Below, one piece after another: positions 46,859 through 56,425 of a DNA stretch of 64,000 nucleotides. The notes under the pieces are model-generated. The model was not told where the DNA came from. It worked only from the letters and a program-made list of their open reading frames with translations, and searched no databases. Source of the stretch: Lichenicola cladoniae (GTDB lineage Bacteria; Pseudomonadota; Alphaproteobacteria; Acetobacterales; Acetobacteraceae); assembly GCF_013201075.1 (NCBI RefSeq), contig NZ_CP053708.1, forward strand, positions 1,987,501 through 2,051,500, in the 5' to 3' direction. The translations under genes and the position numbers were made by a program. Position 1 is the first letter of the stretch. Every line of letters begins with the position of its first letter.

Positions 46859-46932
46859 TCCCTGCACTCGATCGAACCATGAGCGCCGTTGCCCGGCGCT
46901 CCTCCAAGCTGTCGGCAGCTGCATGCGCCAGA

Positions 46933-47541
46933 CTAGCGGAGGCCGTCGATAACCACTTTCAGAAGACGTTCCAGCCCCTCTGCGCCCGCCTCGGCCGACA
47001 CCTCTTCCTCGCCTAGCCATCGACGAACTTCAGCGGCGAAAATGTAGAAAATGATCTGTGCCGCCATGGCGTCGCCCGCCACCGAGTTTATTTCGCCCCG
47101 CTTCCGCGCCTGCCGGATCAGGCGTTCAATTTCACCCACGGTCGCCGCGCGGATCGCCTGGAAGCGCACGCTCTGTTGACCATGGGTGTAAAAAGTAAGC
47201 TCGCGCAGGAGATCGCGGTAGAGGCGGCGATTTTCGCCATATAAGACGAAGAAGTGCCGGAAGGCTGATGCCAGTTGATCAGCAAGCTCCGCTTCGTCAT
47301 CCAACCCGAAGAAGGCGCGCTCCGTAAGCGCGGCAAGATCATCGTTGCAAGCCAAGAACAACAGATCACGCTTGTCTCGGGCATAAAGAAACAGCGTCGC
47401 CAACCCGACGTGCGCCGCCACCGAAATCTCTCGCGTCGTCGTGAGATCGAAGCCCTGCTCGCCGAAAAGTTTGCGCGCCGCCGCGCGTATCCTTTGCAGC
47501 TTATCTTGCTTGTTCTCTTCTCGAAGCGTCGGGATCCCCAT
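46933..47541 (-). CDS. TetR/AcrR family regulator of the catabolic island
   Basis: About 202 residues. The HTH is in 'RIRAAARKLFGEQGFDLTTT' and 'ISVAAHVGLATLFLYARDKRD'. The C-terminal domain is generic. The ATG at 47541 (MGIPTLREE) is chosen over 47628 because TetR proteins start about 15 residues before the HTH. It is divergent from the SDR gene. Shared palindromes near three island genes make it the likely repressor. Inducer probably a pathway CoA-thioester or acid (inference). Confidence 0.88.
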   Translation of the reverse strand: MGIPTLREENKQDKLQRIRAAARKLFGEQGFDLTTTREISVAAHVGLATLFLYARDKRDLLFLACNDDLAALTERAFFGLDDEAELADQLASAFRHFFVLYGENRRLYRDLLRELTFYTHGQQSVRFQAIRAATVGEIERLIRQARKRGEINSVAGDAMAAQIIFYIFAAEVRRWLGEEEVSAEAGAEGLERLLKVVIDGLR

Positions 47542-47622
47542 CGCCGAACTTGAGCAGCTAACGAAAAGAGAGGCAAGCGTCGAACCGACCTCACCGGCCT
47601 TGACAGCTCCAAACCCGAAAGC

Positions 47623-47635
47623 GATCATGTTCGGA
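47623..47635. promoter_or_regulatory. Putative operator of the catabolic island, copy 2
   Basis: GATCATGTTCGGA matches copy 1 (GAACATGTTCGGT) at 11 of 13 positions and overlaps the palindrome TGTTCGGAACA. It lies between the divergent tetR and SDR genes. Its overlap with the upstream ATG at 47627 argues that SDR translation starts further down. Confidence 0.5.
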
Positions 47636-47662
47636 ACAGAACAAGCTCATATGGGTGGGGAA

Positions 47663-48424
47663 ATGCAGCGCAAGGTCGCCCTGGTTACTGGAGCTGCGAA
47701 GGGTATCGGACGGGCCATTGCCGTAGCGCTAGCGGCTAACGGCTTCGATCTCGCCGTCAATTACAGCCGTAGCGAAGACGCCGCCGCAGCAACAGCGAAG
47801 CTTTGCGAAGCCGCAGGCGCCGCGGTCGTCCTTGTGCGTGCGGACGTCAGCCAGGAAGCCGAAGTGGCAGAGATGATCGGCCAGGTGGAGGCGCGCTATG
47901 GCGGCCATCTCGACCTGCTGGTCAACAATGCCGGCACAACCAGCGACGTGCCGCCGAAGGCATTCGACACGATGGACGTTGATGACTTCGATCGCGTGTT
48001 CGCCGTCAATGTCAGGGGCCTGTTTTTAGTCATCAAGCATGCGTCGAGGCTGCTCAAGGCCATGCCACAGGCGGACGTGATCAACGTCGCCAGCATCGTA
48101 GGCCTGCGCCCCGGTCCCCAGCCGCTCCCGTACTCCGCCAGCAAGGCGGCGATCATCTCCATGACCCAAACCCTGGCAGGTGCGCTTGGGCCATCGATCC
48201 GCGTCAACGCTCTGGCCCCTGGCTGGCTAGAGGGTGAATGGATGGAGCGGACGCTTGCGGAAAACTATCAGACGCTGATGGCGCGCCGCGCCAAGGCGAC
48301 GCCGCTGAAGCGCTGCGCCACGGTCGAGGACGTTGGCGAGGCGGCTGTAGCCCTGGCCACCACGCTCCGCTTCACCACCGGCCAGACGATCGTCATAGAC
48401 GGCGGCTTCAGCGCTGTAACTTGA
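47663..48424 (+). CDS. SDR family oxidoreductase (3-hydroxyacyl-CoA dehydrogenase candidate)
   Basis: 253 residues from the ATG at 47663; in-frame starts at 47651 and 47627 also exist. The cofactor loop is TGAAKGIG, then NNAG, and the active site is Ser then YSASK. 'VNYSRSEDAA' after strand two fits FabG-like NADP enzymes. The end 'TTGQTIVIDGGFSAV' is typical. It begins an operon-like series with ligase, hydratases and thiolase, so oxidation of a 3-hydroxyacyl-CoA is the most likely step (inference). Confidence 0.87.
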   Translation: MQRKVALVTGAAKGIGRAIAVALAANGFDLAVNYSRSEDAAAATAKLCEAAGAAVVLVRADVSQEAEVAEMIGQVEARYGGHLDLLVNNAGTTSDVPPKAFDTMDVDDFDRVFAVNVRGLFLVIKHASRLLKAMPQADVINVASIVGLRPGPQPLPYSASKAAIISMTQTLAGALGPSIRVNALAPGWLEGEWMERTLAENYQTLMARRAKATPLKRCATVEDVGEAAVALATTLRFTTGQTIVIDGGFSAVT

Positions 48425-48440
48425 GCGGAAAGGAAAAGCT

Positions 48441-50081
48441 ATGCAGGGAGTCGTACCCTTTCCACCCGACGTCGCCGAGCGCTACAGGGCGTTGGGCTAC
48501 TGGCGAGACCGACCGCTAAGGGCGGCCTTTTCGGAATGGTGCGCACAATATGCCGAACGGGTTGCGGTGCGCGACGCCGAGCGTGCGCTGACCTATGCAG
48601 AGCTTGACGCAAAGGCGCAAAATCTGGCGCTGAACCTGCTGGACCTCGGCCTTGAGCCCCGCGACCGGGTGCTGGTTCAGTTGCCCAATGTCATCGAGTT
48701 CGCGGTTCTGCATTTCGCCTTGCAGAAGATCGGGGTGATCCCGGTCATGGCCCTGCCTCCCCATCGTTACCGCGAGATGAGCTTCTTCGCGGATATCAGC
48801 TAGGCCGTGGCAAGCTTCACCCCGGGCGTGGTGCGTGACTTTAGCTATGTTGAAATGATCGGGCGCATTCAGACGGCGACCCCATCGCTGAAACTCGGCA
48901 TCGTTCTGGGCGAGGCGGCTCCCGGCTTCGTTTCGCTTACCGAACTGATAGAGCGCCCTGCCAGTCGCAATCCGGCCGACCTGCAGGCGGTCCGCATTGA
49001 GCCGACCGATCCAGCCCTGTTCCTGCTCTCGGGCGGCACGACCGGCATCCCCAAGCTGATCCCGCGCACCCACAACGACTATGAGTTCAACTCTCGGCTC
49101 GCCGCTTCCGTATGCGGCATCCGCCAGGGCAGCGTGCTGCTGGACGTTCTGCCCATCGCCCACAACCTGCCGCTGGCCTGTCCAGGACTGCAAGGCTTCC
49201 TCATGCACGGCTGCGAAGTGGTGTTGCACACCTCGGCGGCGGCCGAGGAGGTCTTTCCCCTGATCGAGCGGTATCGAGTAACCCATATCCATGCGGTGCC
49301 AGCGCTGCTGATCCGCTGGACCGAAAGCGCCGAGCAGACCGCCTACGATCTCAGCTCGGTCAGGGTGATCCAGAGCGGCGGCCAGCGACTGCAGCCAGAA
49401 GTGCGCCGCCGCACGGCGCGCACCTTCGCCAACTGTACGGTGCAGGAGAATTTCGGCATGGCCGAGGGCCTGTTGATGTTCGTGCGCCTGGATGATCCCC
49501 TGGAGGTCCGGATGGAAACTGTCGGCCGTCCCATCTGTCCCGAAGACGAAGTGATGCTGCTGGGCGAGGACGACCAGCCCGTGTCGGACGGCGAGGTGGG
49601 GGAGCTCTGCTGCCGCGGCCCCTACACGCTTCACGGCTATTACCGCGCCGAGGAGCATAATCGCCGCGCCTTCACTCCTGACGGCTTCTATCGCAGCGGC
49701 GACCTGATGCGTCGCCACCCAACCGGCAACTATCTGGTGGAGGGTCGCAAGAAGGACCTGATCAACAGGGGCGCCGAGAAGATCAGCGCCGAGGAGATCG
49801 AAGAGTTGATCCTGCGCCACCCGGCCGTCGAGAACGTGGCCTGCGTCGCCATGCCCGACCCGGTCATGGGGGAGAAGACCTGCGCCTGTGTGGTTTTGCG
49901 TAACGACGCGCGCCTGAACCTAGCCGAGTTGGTAGATTTCCTGCAGCAGTTCGAGTTGGCCAAGTACAAGCTGCCAGAGCGGCTGGAAGTCTTTTCTCAG
50001 CTCCCGCTTAGCAACTTCGGCAAGGTGTCAAAGAAGGACCTCGTCGTCGACGTCGTGGAACGCATGAAGGCCGTTGCATGA
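48441..50081 (+). pseudogene. Aryl-acid AMP/CoA ligase (EntE/DhbE-like) interrupted by an in-frame TAG
   Basis: One frame of 546 codons broken only by TAG at 48801-48803, after 'RYREMSFFADIS'. The N-terminal part ('RYRALGYWRDRPL') and the body ('LSGGTTGIPKLIPRTHNDY', 'GPYTLHGYYRAEEHN', 'GRKKDLINRGAEKISAEEIEEL', C-terminal 'GKVSKKDL') match adenylate-forming enzymes of the 2,3-dihydroxybenzoate/salicylate type. It would activate the aromatic acid. RBS 'aaagga' precedes 48441. The next start codon (50078) overlaps the stop. A CAG to TAG change is a simple explanation. Function lost unless suppressed or mis-sequenced. Confidence 0.85.
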
Positions 50082-50824
50082 GCGTGCTGTCCGTCGAAGT
50101 CCGCTCGGGCGTCGCGGTCCTCACGCTCAGCGACCCTGACCGTCGCAACATCCTCTCCGCCGCCATGTGCATGGCCCTCAGCGCTGCGGTTGCGGAGGCT
50201 GCCAACGACCCTCACGTGAACGCCCTGCTGATCACGGGCGCCGGCTCCGCCTTCTGCGCTGGGGCCGATCTCGCTGCCCTGGAGGCCGCGTCAAAGGGCG
50301 ATGATCGGGAGGTGCTGGCCGTCTACAAGGCCTTCATGGACGTGGCCGATAGCGTCTTGCCGACCGTGGCCGTGGTGAACGGCCCGGCGGTGGGGGCCGG
50401 CTTCAATCTGGCGCTTGCTTGCGATTGGCGGATCGCCGGCGCCCGGGCCCGGTTCGACACCCGTTTCTTGAAGCTCGGGCTGCATCCCGGCGGCGGGCAC
50501 GGCTGGATGCTGATCCGCGCCATCGGGTGGGCGGCGGCCTCGCGGCTTCTCCTCGGCGGCGGCTCCGCGGATGCTGTCGAGGCGCTGCGCATCGGTCTGG
50601 TTGAGACTGTAGCGCCCGACGATCAGTTGTTGGAAACAGCCCTGGCGAGTCTCGGTGATCTAGGGCGTACGCCACGGGAGCTCTTGCTACGCACCAAGGC
50701 CAGCATGCGGCAGGCGACGAAGACGACTCATGCCGAGGCCTTCATCCACGAAACCATCGAGCAGCGTTGGTCGCTCGGTGAGCCCGCCTTTGCCGCCATG
50801 GTGGCGCGGGCTGCCGCTCGATGA
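50078..50824 (+). CDS. Enoyl-CoA hydratase/isomerase (crotonase) family protein, atypical active site
   Basis: 248 residues. 'VLTLSDPDRRNIL' (N-terminal crotonase motif), the oxyanion-hole 'GAGSAFCAGADL' and 'NGPAVGAGFNLALACD' fit the family. The two Glu residues of classical enoyl-CoA hydratase appear replaced: 'RFLKLGLHPGGG' lacks PE, and 'AASRLLLGG' lacks the second. It may be an isomerase, hydrolase or lyase branch. Four-base overlap with the ligase and with the next gene. Confidence 0.85.
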   Translation: MSVLSVEVRSGVAVLTLSDPDRRNILSAAMCMALSAAVAEAANDPHVNALLITGAGSAFCAGADLAALEAASKGDDREVLAVYKAFMDVADSVLPTVAVVNGPAVGAGFNLALACDWRIAGARARFDTRFLKLGLHPGGGHGWMLIRAIGWAAASRLLLGGGSADAVEALRIGLVETVAPDDQLLETALASLGDLGRTPRELLLRTKASMRQATKTTHAEAFIHETIEQRWSLGEPAFAAMVARAAAR

Positions 50825-51621
50825 GCGGCGCGCCGCCCGTACTGATCGTGCAAGACGGCGCTGTTGCGCGCTTGACGATCAATCGGCCCCTGGCACTCAA
50901 CGCCATGGATTCTCACGCCCATCTGGCGCTGAGCAACGCCCTGACAGCGTGCGAGGGCGACGACACGATCCGCGTTATCGTGCTGTCCGGGGCAGGCGAG
51001 AAGGCTTTCTCCGCCGGCCGCGACCTCAAGGAGATCGCCGCCGAGCGCGGCCTCGATCCCGCCGGACGCGCCGAGCTGGCAGCGCGCTGGAGCGCCGTGC
51101 GCCGTCTGACGGATCGCCAGGATATCACCAAGCCGATCCTGGCCCGGGTGCGCGGAATCGCCTTCGGCGGCGGCTTCGAGATCGCGCTCGCGTGCGACCT
51201 GATCATCGCCGCCGAGGACGCGCGCTTCGCTCTCCCGGAGCCCAGGCGAGGGCTGATCCCAACTGCCGGCGGCGTCCACCGCCTGCCGCGTCAGCTGCCC
51301 ATGAAGGCGGCCATGGGGCTCCTGCTCACCGGCCGCGAGTTGGACGCCGCGGGCGCCCATGCGCTGGGCCTGGTCAACGCCGTCGTCCCGGTCGCCGAGC
51401 TGGATGCGGAGGTCGATCGGTGGATCGCCGATATCCTGGCCTGCGCGCCCCTGTCGCTACGCGCTATCAAGCAGTGCGTGGCCGAAGGGCTGGGCCGGCC
51501 GCTGTCGGCGGCGCTGGCCGCCCATTATCCCTTGGAGGCGGTCCGCCAGGGGAGTGACGACGCCCGCGAAGGTCCACGCGCCTTCGCCGCGAAACGTGCG
51601 CCGGTCTGGACCGGGCGCTGA
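50821..51621 (+). CDS. Enoyl-CoA hydratase family protein
   Basis: 266 residues. 'RLTINRPLALNAMD', the oxyanion-hole 'GAGEKAFSAGRDL' and 'GIAFGGGFEIALACDLIIA' are canonical. 'ALPEPRRGLIPTAGG' keeps the first catalytic Glu; the second position is Gly ('AMGLLLTG'). One-Glu crotonases include hydratases of aromatic enoyl-CoAs. It overlaps the previous gene by four bases. Likely hydrates a cinnamoyl- or alkenoyl-CoA intermediate (inference). Confidence 0.88.
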   Translation: MSGAPPVLIVQDGAVARLTINRPLALNAMDSHAHLALSNALTACEGDDTIRVIVLSGAGEKAFSAGRDLKEIAAERGLDPAGRAELAARWSAVRRLTDRQDITKPILARVRGIAFGGGFEIALACDLIIAAEDARFALPEPRRGLIPTAGGVHRLPRQLPMKAAMGLLLTGRELDAAGAHALGLVNAVVPVAELDAEVDRWIADILACAPLSLRAIKQCVAEGLGRPLSAALAAHYPLEAVRQGSDDAREGPRAFAAKRAPVWTGR

Positions 51622-51639
51622 TCATCAAAGGTTGAAACT

Positions 51640-52482
51640 GTGCGTGTCATCGATCTGCACTGCTATCCAAACACGAAGGTTTGGATCGACTGCCAGGGTC
51701 CTTATGTCGACGCGCTGGCCAAGTACTGGAAGCGCGACTGGACCTGGAAGACGGAGGAGGAGGTCGCCGCCGAATTCCGCGAGTTCGGCATTGAAGCCTG
51801 TCTGGTGGCGCTGGATCTCTCGACCACCATCGCCACGCCCCCCTGCTCCAACGACTATGTGGCCGGGATGCGGGATCGCTACAGCGACTGCATGATTGGC
51901 GCTTGGGGGGCGGTTGAGCCGTCCACCGGAGAGCTGGCCATCCGCGAGGCGCGCCATGCGGTGCAGGACCTCAAGATGATCGGCTTCCACTTTCACCCGA
52001 TCATGCAGCGCTTCAGCGTAGACGACGCGCGCTACTACCCGCTGTTTGAGGAGATCGCGGGTCTGGGCGTTCCAGTGATGATCGACGTCGGCATGACCGG
52101 CATGGGGGCCGGCATGCCGGGCGGCATGGGCGCCAAGACCCGCCACGCCCACCCCTCCGCCATAGACAGCCTGGCCGCCGACTTCCCCGACCTGACCATT
52201 ATCATGGCCCACCCCGGCTATCCCTGGATCGAGGAGACCACGGTGGTGGCGCTGCACAAGGCCAATGTCTTCTGGGAGATGTCCGGCTGGGGGCCCAAAT
52301 ACCTGCCCGAAGGCATCATCCGCGACATGCGCGGGCGGCTGCGCGACAAGATGATGTTCGGCAGCGACTATCCCTCCATCCCCTATGCTCGCCTGCTGAA
52401 GGAGTGGAACGAGTTGGGCTTCACCGACGCCTTCCTGGAGGGTTTCTTCCACGGAACCGCCGAGCGCGTCCTGGGGCTTTGA
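51640..52482 (+). CDS. Amidohydrolase-family (metal-dependent, ACMSD-like) protein
   Basis: 280 residues from a GTG at 51640, preceded by 'aaagg'. TIM-barrel features: N-terminal 'VIDLHCYPN' (usual D-x-H-x-H has Tyr for the second His), '[13 protein letters not shown]', '[16 protein letters not shown]' and '[12 protein letters not shown]'. Relatives in phenylpropanoid clusters are annotated as beta-ketoacyl-CoA hydrolases; others are decarboxylases. It lies 18 bases after the hydratase and 2 bases before the thiolase. Confidence 0.82.
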   Translation: MRVIDLHCYPNTKVWIDCQGPYVDALAKYWKRDWTWKTEEEVAAEFREFGIEACLVALDLSTTIATPPCSNDYVAGMRDRYSDCMIGAWGAVEPSTGELAIREARHAVQDLKMIGFHFHPIMQRFSVDDARYYPLFEEIAGLGVPVMIDVGMTGMGAGMPGGMGAKTRHAHPSAIDSLAADFPDLTIIMAHPGYPWIEETTVVALHKANVFWEMSGWGPKYLPEGIIRDMRGRLRDKMMFGSDYPSIPYARLLKEWNELGFTDAFLEGFFHGTAERVLGL

Positions 52483-52484
52483 AC

Positions 52485-53663
52485 ATGAGGGAAGCCGTTG
52501 TCGTCTCGACCGCGCGCACGCCGATCGGGCGCGCCTATCGCGGCGCCTTCAACATTACCCATGGCGCAGATCTCGGCGGCCATGTCATCCGCCACGCCGT
52601 CGCGCGCGCAGGCATAGCCCGGGACGAAATTGAGGATGTCGTGCTGGGCTGCGGCCGGCCGGAGGGCGCGACCGGCGGCAATATCGCCCGCCAGTCCGCC
52701 CTCGCCGCCGGGCTGCCCGACGGGGTCCCCGGTCTGACTGTCAGTCGCATGTGCTCGTCGGGCCTGCAGGCGATCGCCATCGCCGCCCAGCGGATCCTGC
52801 AGGGCGAGGGCGATGTCTATGTGGCCGGCGGGCTGGAAAGCATCTCGCTGGTCCAGAACGAGCACACCAACACTTGGCGCGCCCGGTCCCAGACCTTGCT
52901 GGACCATCGGCCAGACATCTACATGCCCATGCTGGAGACCGCCGAGCTGGTGGCGCAGCGCTACGGGATCGGCCGCGAGGTCCAGGACGCCTACGCCCTG
53001 GAAAGCCAGGTTCGGACCGCTGCAGCCCATGCCGCCGGCCGCTTTGACGCCGAGATCGTAACGCTGGACACCATCAAACAGGTCCACGCGAACGAAGAGG
53101 TCCGCGAAGAGCCGGCGCGGCTTACCCGAGACGAAGGCGCCCGCCCGGAGACCACCGCTGCGGGGCTCGCCATGCTCAAGCCGGCGCTGCGGCCGGATGG
53201 AACGGTCACCGCCGGCAACGCCAGCCAGCTTTCGGACGGCGCCTCCGCCTGCGTGTTGATGGAGCGGGCCTTAGCGGAGAAGCGGGGGCTGGAGATTCTC
53301 GGGGTATTTCGCAGCTTCGCTATTGTGGGCTGCGCCCCTGACGAGATGGGCATCGGGCCTGTTCTGGCGGTACCCAAGCTCCTGCAGCGTGCGGGCCTGC
53401 AGGTCGCGGACATCGACCTTTGGGAGTTGAACGAGGCTTTCGCTGTGCAGACGGTCTACTGCCGCGATCGGCTGAGGATCGATCCCCAGCGGTTCAACGT
53501 GAATGGCGGCGCCGTCTCGATCGGTCACCCCTACGGTATGTCGGGTGCGCGCATGACGGGCCACGCCCTGCTTGAGGGCGCCAGACGCGGCGCCAAGCGG
53601 GCCGTGGTCACCATGTGCATTGGCGGCGGCATGGGTGCGGCTGCACTTTTCGAGCTCGCCTGA
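52485..53663 (+). CDS. Thiolase family protein (acetyl-CoA acyltransferase)
   Basis: 392 residues. The acyl-accepting Cys90 is in '[12 protein letters not shown]'; '[20 protein letters not shown]' supplies the catalytic His; '[11 protein letters not shown]' has the second Cys. It is a degradative beta-ketothiolase by similarity, cleaving the 3-oxoacyl-CoA of the side chain to release acetyl-CoA. The ATG at 52485 was chosen because homology starts there, two bases after the amidohydrolase stop. Confidence 0.92.
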   Translation: MREAVVVSTARTPIGRAYRGAFNITHGADLGGHVIRHAVARAGIARDEIEDVVLGCGRPEGATGGNIARQSALAAGLPDGVPGLTVSRMCSSGLQAIAIAAQRILQGEGDVYVAGGLESISLVQNEHTNTWRARSQTLLDHRPDIYMPMLETAELVAQRYGIGREVQDAYALESQVRTAAAHAAGRFDAEIVTLDTIKQVHANEEVREEPARLTRDEGARPETTAAGLAMLKPALRPDGTVTAGNASQLSDGASACVLMERALAEKRGLEILGVFRSFAIVGCAPDEMGIGPVLAVPKLLQRAGLQVADIDLWELNEAFAVQTVYCRDRLRIDPQRFNVNGGAVSIGHPYGMSGARMTGHALLEGARRGAKRAVVTMCIGGGMGAAALFELA

Positions 53664-53856
53664 GCCGCCGAGGCACGGCCGCAAACCTTGATCTAAGTCA
53701 CGGTTCACGAGGAGAACGGGGCGATAACTTGCCAACTTCCGCATATGAGGATGTGGTATAGACCTCATGCGCGAGAGATGCGTGCGTGAGCGGCCCAGCC
53801 GCGTCGCATCGCGTTCAAAGCACCTAAAGTGTGCGGAATGTTCGCGCTATACGAGC

Positions 53857-53879
53857 GGAGGGCGCGCCGGGTGCCCTCC
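53857..53879. terminator. Hairpin between convergent thiolase and MFS genes
   Basis: GGAGGGC and GCCCTCC form a 7-bp stem with a 9-base loop, between two convergent operons. T-rich tail is poor ('tct'). Confidence 0.4.
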
Positions 53880-53899
53880 TCTAAGCCGCGCCGACGACG

Positions 53900-55273
53900 T
53901 TAAGCCGCGAGTTCCTCCAGCCGTCGGCCTCGCGTCTCGACGAAGAAGGCCGCGACGGTCGCCGCCCCGACCAGCGACGCGCCCGCGAAGAACCCGAACA
54001 CGCTCGGCAGGCCGACGTGCGACAGCAGCAGGCCGACGATGAGCGGCCCTACAATTGAGGCGATGCGCATCCAAGCCGTCGCCACGCCCGTGCCGAGTGC
54101 CCGCATTCGGGTCGGATAAATTTCCGGCGCATAAACATAGATTCCGCTGAGCAGAAGCGTCAGGAAGAACATCGACACGGCCGATAGCAGCATGACGTCA
54201 TGGGCGGGAAGTCGCATCCCCACCAGGATCAGCAGCGGCGCGGCGCCCCCGAGGAAGCCCATCAGGAAGCAGGGTTTGCGCCCGATCCGCTCTACCGCCC
54301 AGGCGCCGAAGAGCGCGCCGGCTATGCCTGCCGCATTGGGAACCAGCGCGTAGGCGAGGCTCAGCTTCAACGGCAGCTTATAGACGCTGACATAGAGCGT
54401 CGGCATCCAGGCCAGGAGACCATAGCCTGTGACCGACAAGCAGAAGGCGATCAGCCACACGGACAGGGAGCGGCTGCGATACCCCTTGCCCAGCAGGTCG
54501 CGGAGCCCGGCCGCCTGGGTCTTGATTGGAGGAACCAGGGAGACCTCGACGATCGGCAGGGTGCGCCCGGAAGCTACGATCTGCGCTTCTATGCGGGTGA
54601 CCAGGGCGTTGGCCTCGCTCGCGCGTCCCACGGTCGCCAGCCAGCGCGGCGACTCCGGGACCAGCCAGGGAAGGAGGACGGCGAGGACCAGTGGCAGGCC
54701 GCCGATCACGAACATGACCCGCCACCCGTAATGGGGAATGATCTGGGTGGCGATGAAGGCGGTGGCCAGCGCGCCGCCCGCAAACAGCGCCTGAAGGATA
54801 AAGACGATGCGCCCGCGCAGCCGGGTGGGGCAGAGTTCGTTCAGGAAGCTGGCGGCGATCGGCACCTCGCCGCCCAGGCCCACGCCCTGGACGAAACGCA
54901 GCACCAGCAGCACCGGATAGCTCGGCGCCGCCGCGCAGCCGAGCGACAGGAGCGAGACGATGAACAGTGCCGCCATCAGCGCCGGACGTCGCCCGAACCG
55001 CTCGGCCAACCCGCTCATGCCAACGGCGCCGATCAACTGGCCGCAATAGCCGACCGCCAGAAGAAGCCCGATCTGCATGGCGTGGATATGCCAGGCACCG
55101 ATCAGCGCCGGCAGCACAAAGGCGATGGTTAGGGAGTCGAAAGCGTCGAACAGATGCGCCAGCCCCACGACCGCCAGGGTGAGGACGTGGAAGGCCGAGA
55201 AGGGCAGCCGGTCGAGGCGTGCAGGTATCATAAAATCAGGGTCGAGCGCCTCGATCTTGTTGGCCAGCTTCAT
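53900..55273 (-). CDS. MFS transporter, aromatic acid:H+ symporter-like
   Basis: 457 residues with twelve TM helices. The start at 55273 follows GGAGGAAACG. 'LIGAVGMSGLAERFGRRPALM' is the MFS loop, and 'LRFVQGVGLGGEVPIAASFLNELCP' and 'YAPEIYPTRMRALGTG' match the AAHS/benzoate-type and sugar-porter-like symporters. It is on the minus strand after the aldolase gene and probably imports the acid degraded by the convergent operon. Confidence 0.9.
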   Translation of the reverse strand: MKLANKIEALDPDFMIPARLDRLPFSAFHVLTLAVVGLAHLFDAFDSLTIAFVLPALIGAWHIHAMQIGLLLAVGYCGQLIGAVGMSGLAERFGRRPALMAALFIVSLLSLGCAAAPSYPVLLVLRFVQGVGLGGEVPIAASFLNELCPTRLRGRIVFILQALFAGGALATAFIATQIIPHYGWRVMFVIGGLPLVLAVLLPWLVPESPRWLATVGRASEANALVTRIEAQIVASGRTLPIVEVSLVPPIKTQAAGLRDLLGKGYRSRSLSVWLIAFCLSVTGYGLLAWMPTLYVSVYKLPLKLSLAYALVPNAAGIAGALFGAWAVERIGRKPCFLMGFLGGAAPLLILVGMRLPAHDVMLLSAVSMFFLTLLLSGIYVYAPEIYPTRMRALGTGVATAWMRIASIVGPLIVGLLLSHVGLPSVFGFFAGASLVGAATVAAFFVETRGRRLEELAA

Positions 55274-55414
55274 CGTTTCCTCCGCGGCCGCGGCCATCCC
55301 CGCGAGCCGACTTCCCCGTGCCGACCGGCGCGTTGTTATCGCGCCGCCGGCAATTATGTCGCTCGCCCATTGTGTTCGGCTTCGAAATGGCCGGGCGTCG
55401 CGACGGTGCGTGTT

Positions 55415-56401
55415 CTAGGCGGCGATCTTCAAAGCATCGCGCTCGATCACCGGAATGCCGGCGCCCTGAAGGAGACGATAGAGGGTTTCGATTTCCTGCT
55501 GCCGCGGCCTGGGCATGGGCGCGCGCATGAACGGGCTGGGGATCAGGCCCGCCAGCCAGGCAGCGGTCTTGTAGCGGATATGCAACCGGCCCATGTCGGC
55601 AACGTACTCGTGCAATTCGACCAGCCCGCTCTGCCAGACCGTCTTGGCGGCCGGGAAGTCGCCCCGGTCCCAGGCGTCGAGGTGGTCGAGCATCGGGTCC
55701 TTGGCGTAGTTCCAGAAACCGCTCAGCGTACCGTCAAATAGGTCATTGGCGCGATACTCGTGGAAGCGGGACGCCAGGGCGCCCATAACTGACACGTGCC
55801 GGTCGAGCTTGCGTAAGGCTTTGGCAATGATCTTATAGCCGTCGTACATGTAGGTCATCTTCCAGCCGACGATGTTGGGTATTTCGCGGCAGAGATTGAC
55901 GGTGGCCTTCACGGGCAGGCCAGGGAAGAAGGGGAAGTCCGAACCCGAAACAGGGTGGGTGATGATGGGCAGGTCCACAGCGCGATCCTGAGCCTTGATG
56001 GTGTCGCCCCAAATCTCCGGATATTCGTCGGCGTCCCAGCAGGAGGTAACGTCCTGAGCACCGCCGGGCGGCGTCACGAAGATGCCGTCCACGCCCAGCG
56101 CCTTACAGTCCTTGGCGGTCTCGACCATCTCATCAGTGGTGAGCGCCCATGTGCCGGCGATGATCGGCAGCTTGCCGTGCGCCTCTTCCATAGCGATCTC
56201 TAACACACGACGCTTTTCCTCCCGCGTCATGTAGAAGATTTCACCCGCCTCCGGGTTGATGCACAAGCCGCCAAGCTTAGTGAAGCGGGGGTCGTCGGCG
56301 AAATGCCGGACGAACTTTCGCAAAGCCGGCTCGTCGATCTTAAAGTCGCTGGTCCAGGGCAGCAGCAACGCTACGTATCTTGTATCACCTACCGTCCGCA
56401 T
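55415..56401 (-). CDS. Dihydrodipicolinate synthase/hydratase-aldolase family protein
   Basis: 328 residues of a class I aldolase TIM barrel. 'GLCINPEAGEIFYMT', 'LPIIAGTWALTTDEMVE', 'GVDGIFVTPPGG', and 'NIVGWKMTYMYDGYK' with the Schiff-base Lys. The canonical DapA Tyr motif (TPYYN) is replaced by 'TPPGG', so it is not lysine biosynthetic. The family includes hydratase-aldolases of aromatic side-chain degradation. A copy of the island palindrome lies 24 bases upstream. Confidence 0.85.
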   Translation of the reverse strand: MRTVGDTRYVALLLPWTSDFKIDEPALRKFVRHFADDPRFTKLGGLCINPEAGEIFYMTREEKRRVLEIAMEEAHGKLPIIAGTWALTTDEMVETAKDCKALGVDGIFVTPPGGAQDVTSCWDADEYPEIWGDTIKAQDRAVDLPIITHPVSGSDFPFFPGLPVKATVNLCREIPNIVGWKMTYMYDGYKIIAKALRKLDRHVSVMGALASRFHEYRANDLFDGTLSGFWNYAKDPMLDHLDAWDRGDFPAAKTVWQSGLVELHEYVADMGRLHIRYKTAAWLAGLIPSPFMRAPMPRPRQQEIETLYRLLQGAGIPVIERDALKIAA

Positions 56402-56425
56402 CTCGTTTCCTTCCTCTTACGGAAA

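Noticed and set aside
32839-48803. Possibility that TAG is read as an amino acid (stop-codon reassignment or amber suppression)
   Set aside because: Other genes here end normally at TAG (for example 316, 926, 5642 and 30925), TGA also interrupts relics, and decay is frequent nearby; simple nonsense mutation or sequencing error is more economical.
55415-56401. Lysine-biosynthetic DapA
   Set aside because: The Tyr-containing TPYYN motif is missing and the gene sits in a catabolic cluster with its operator.
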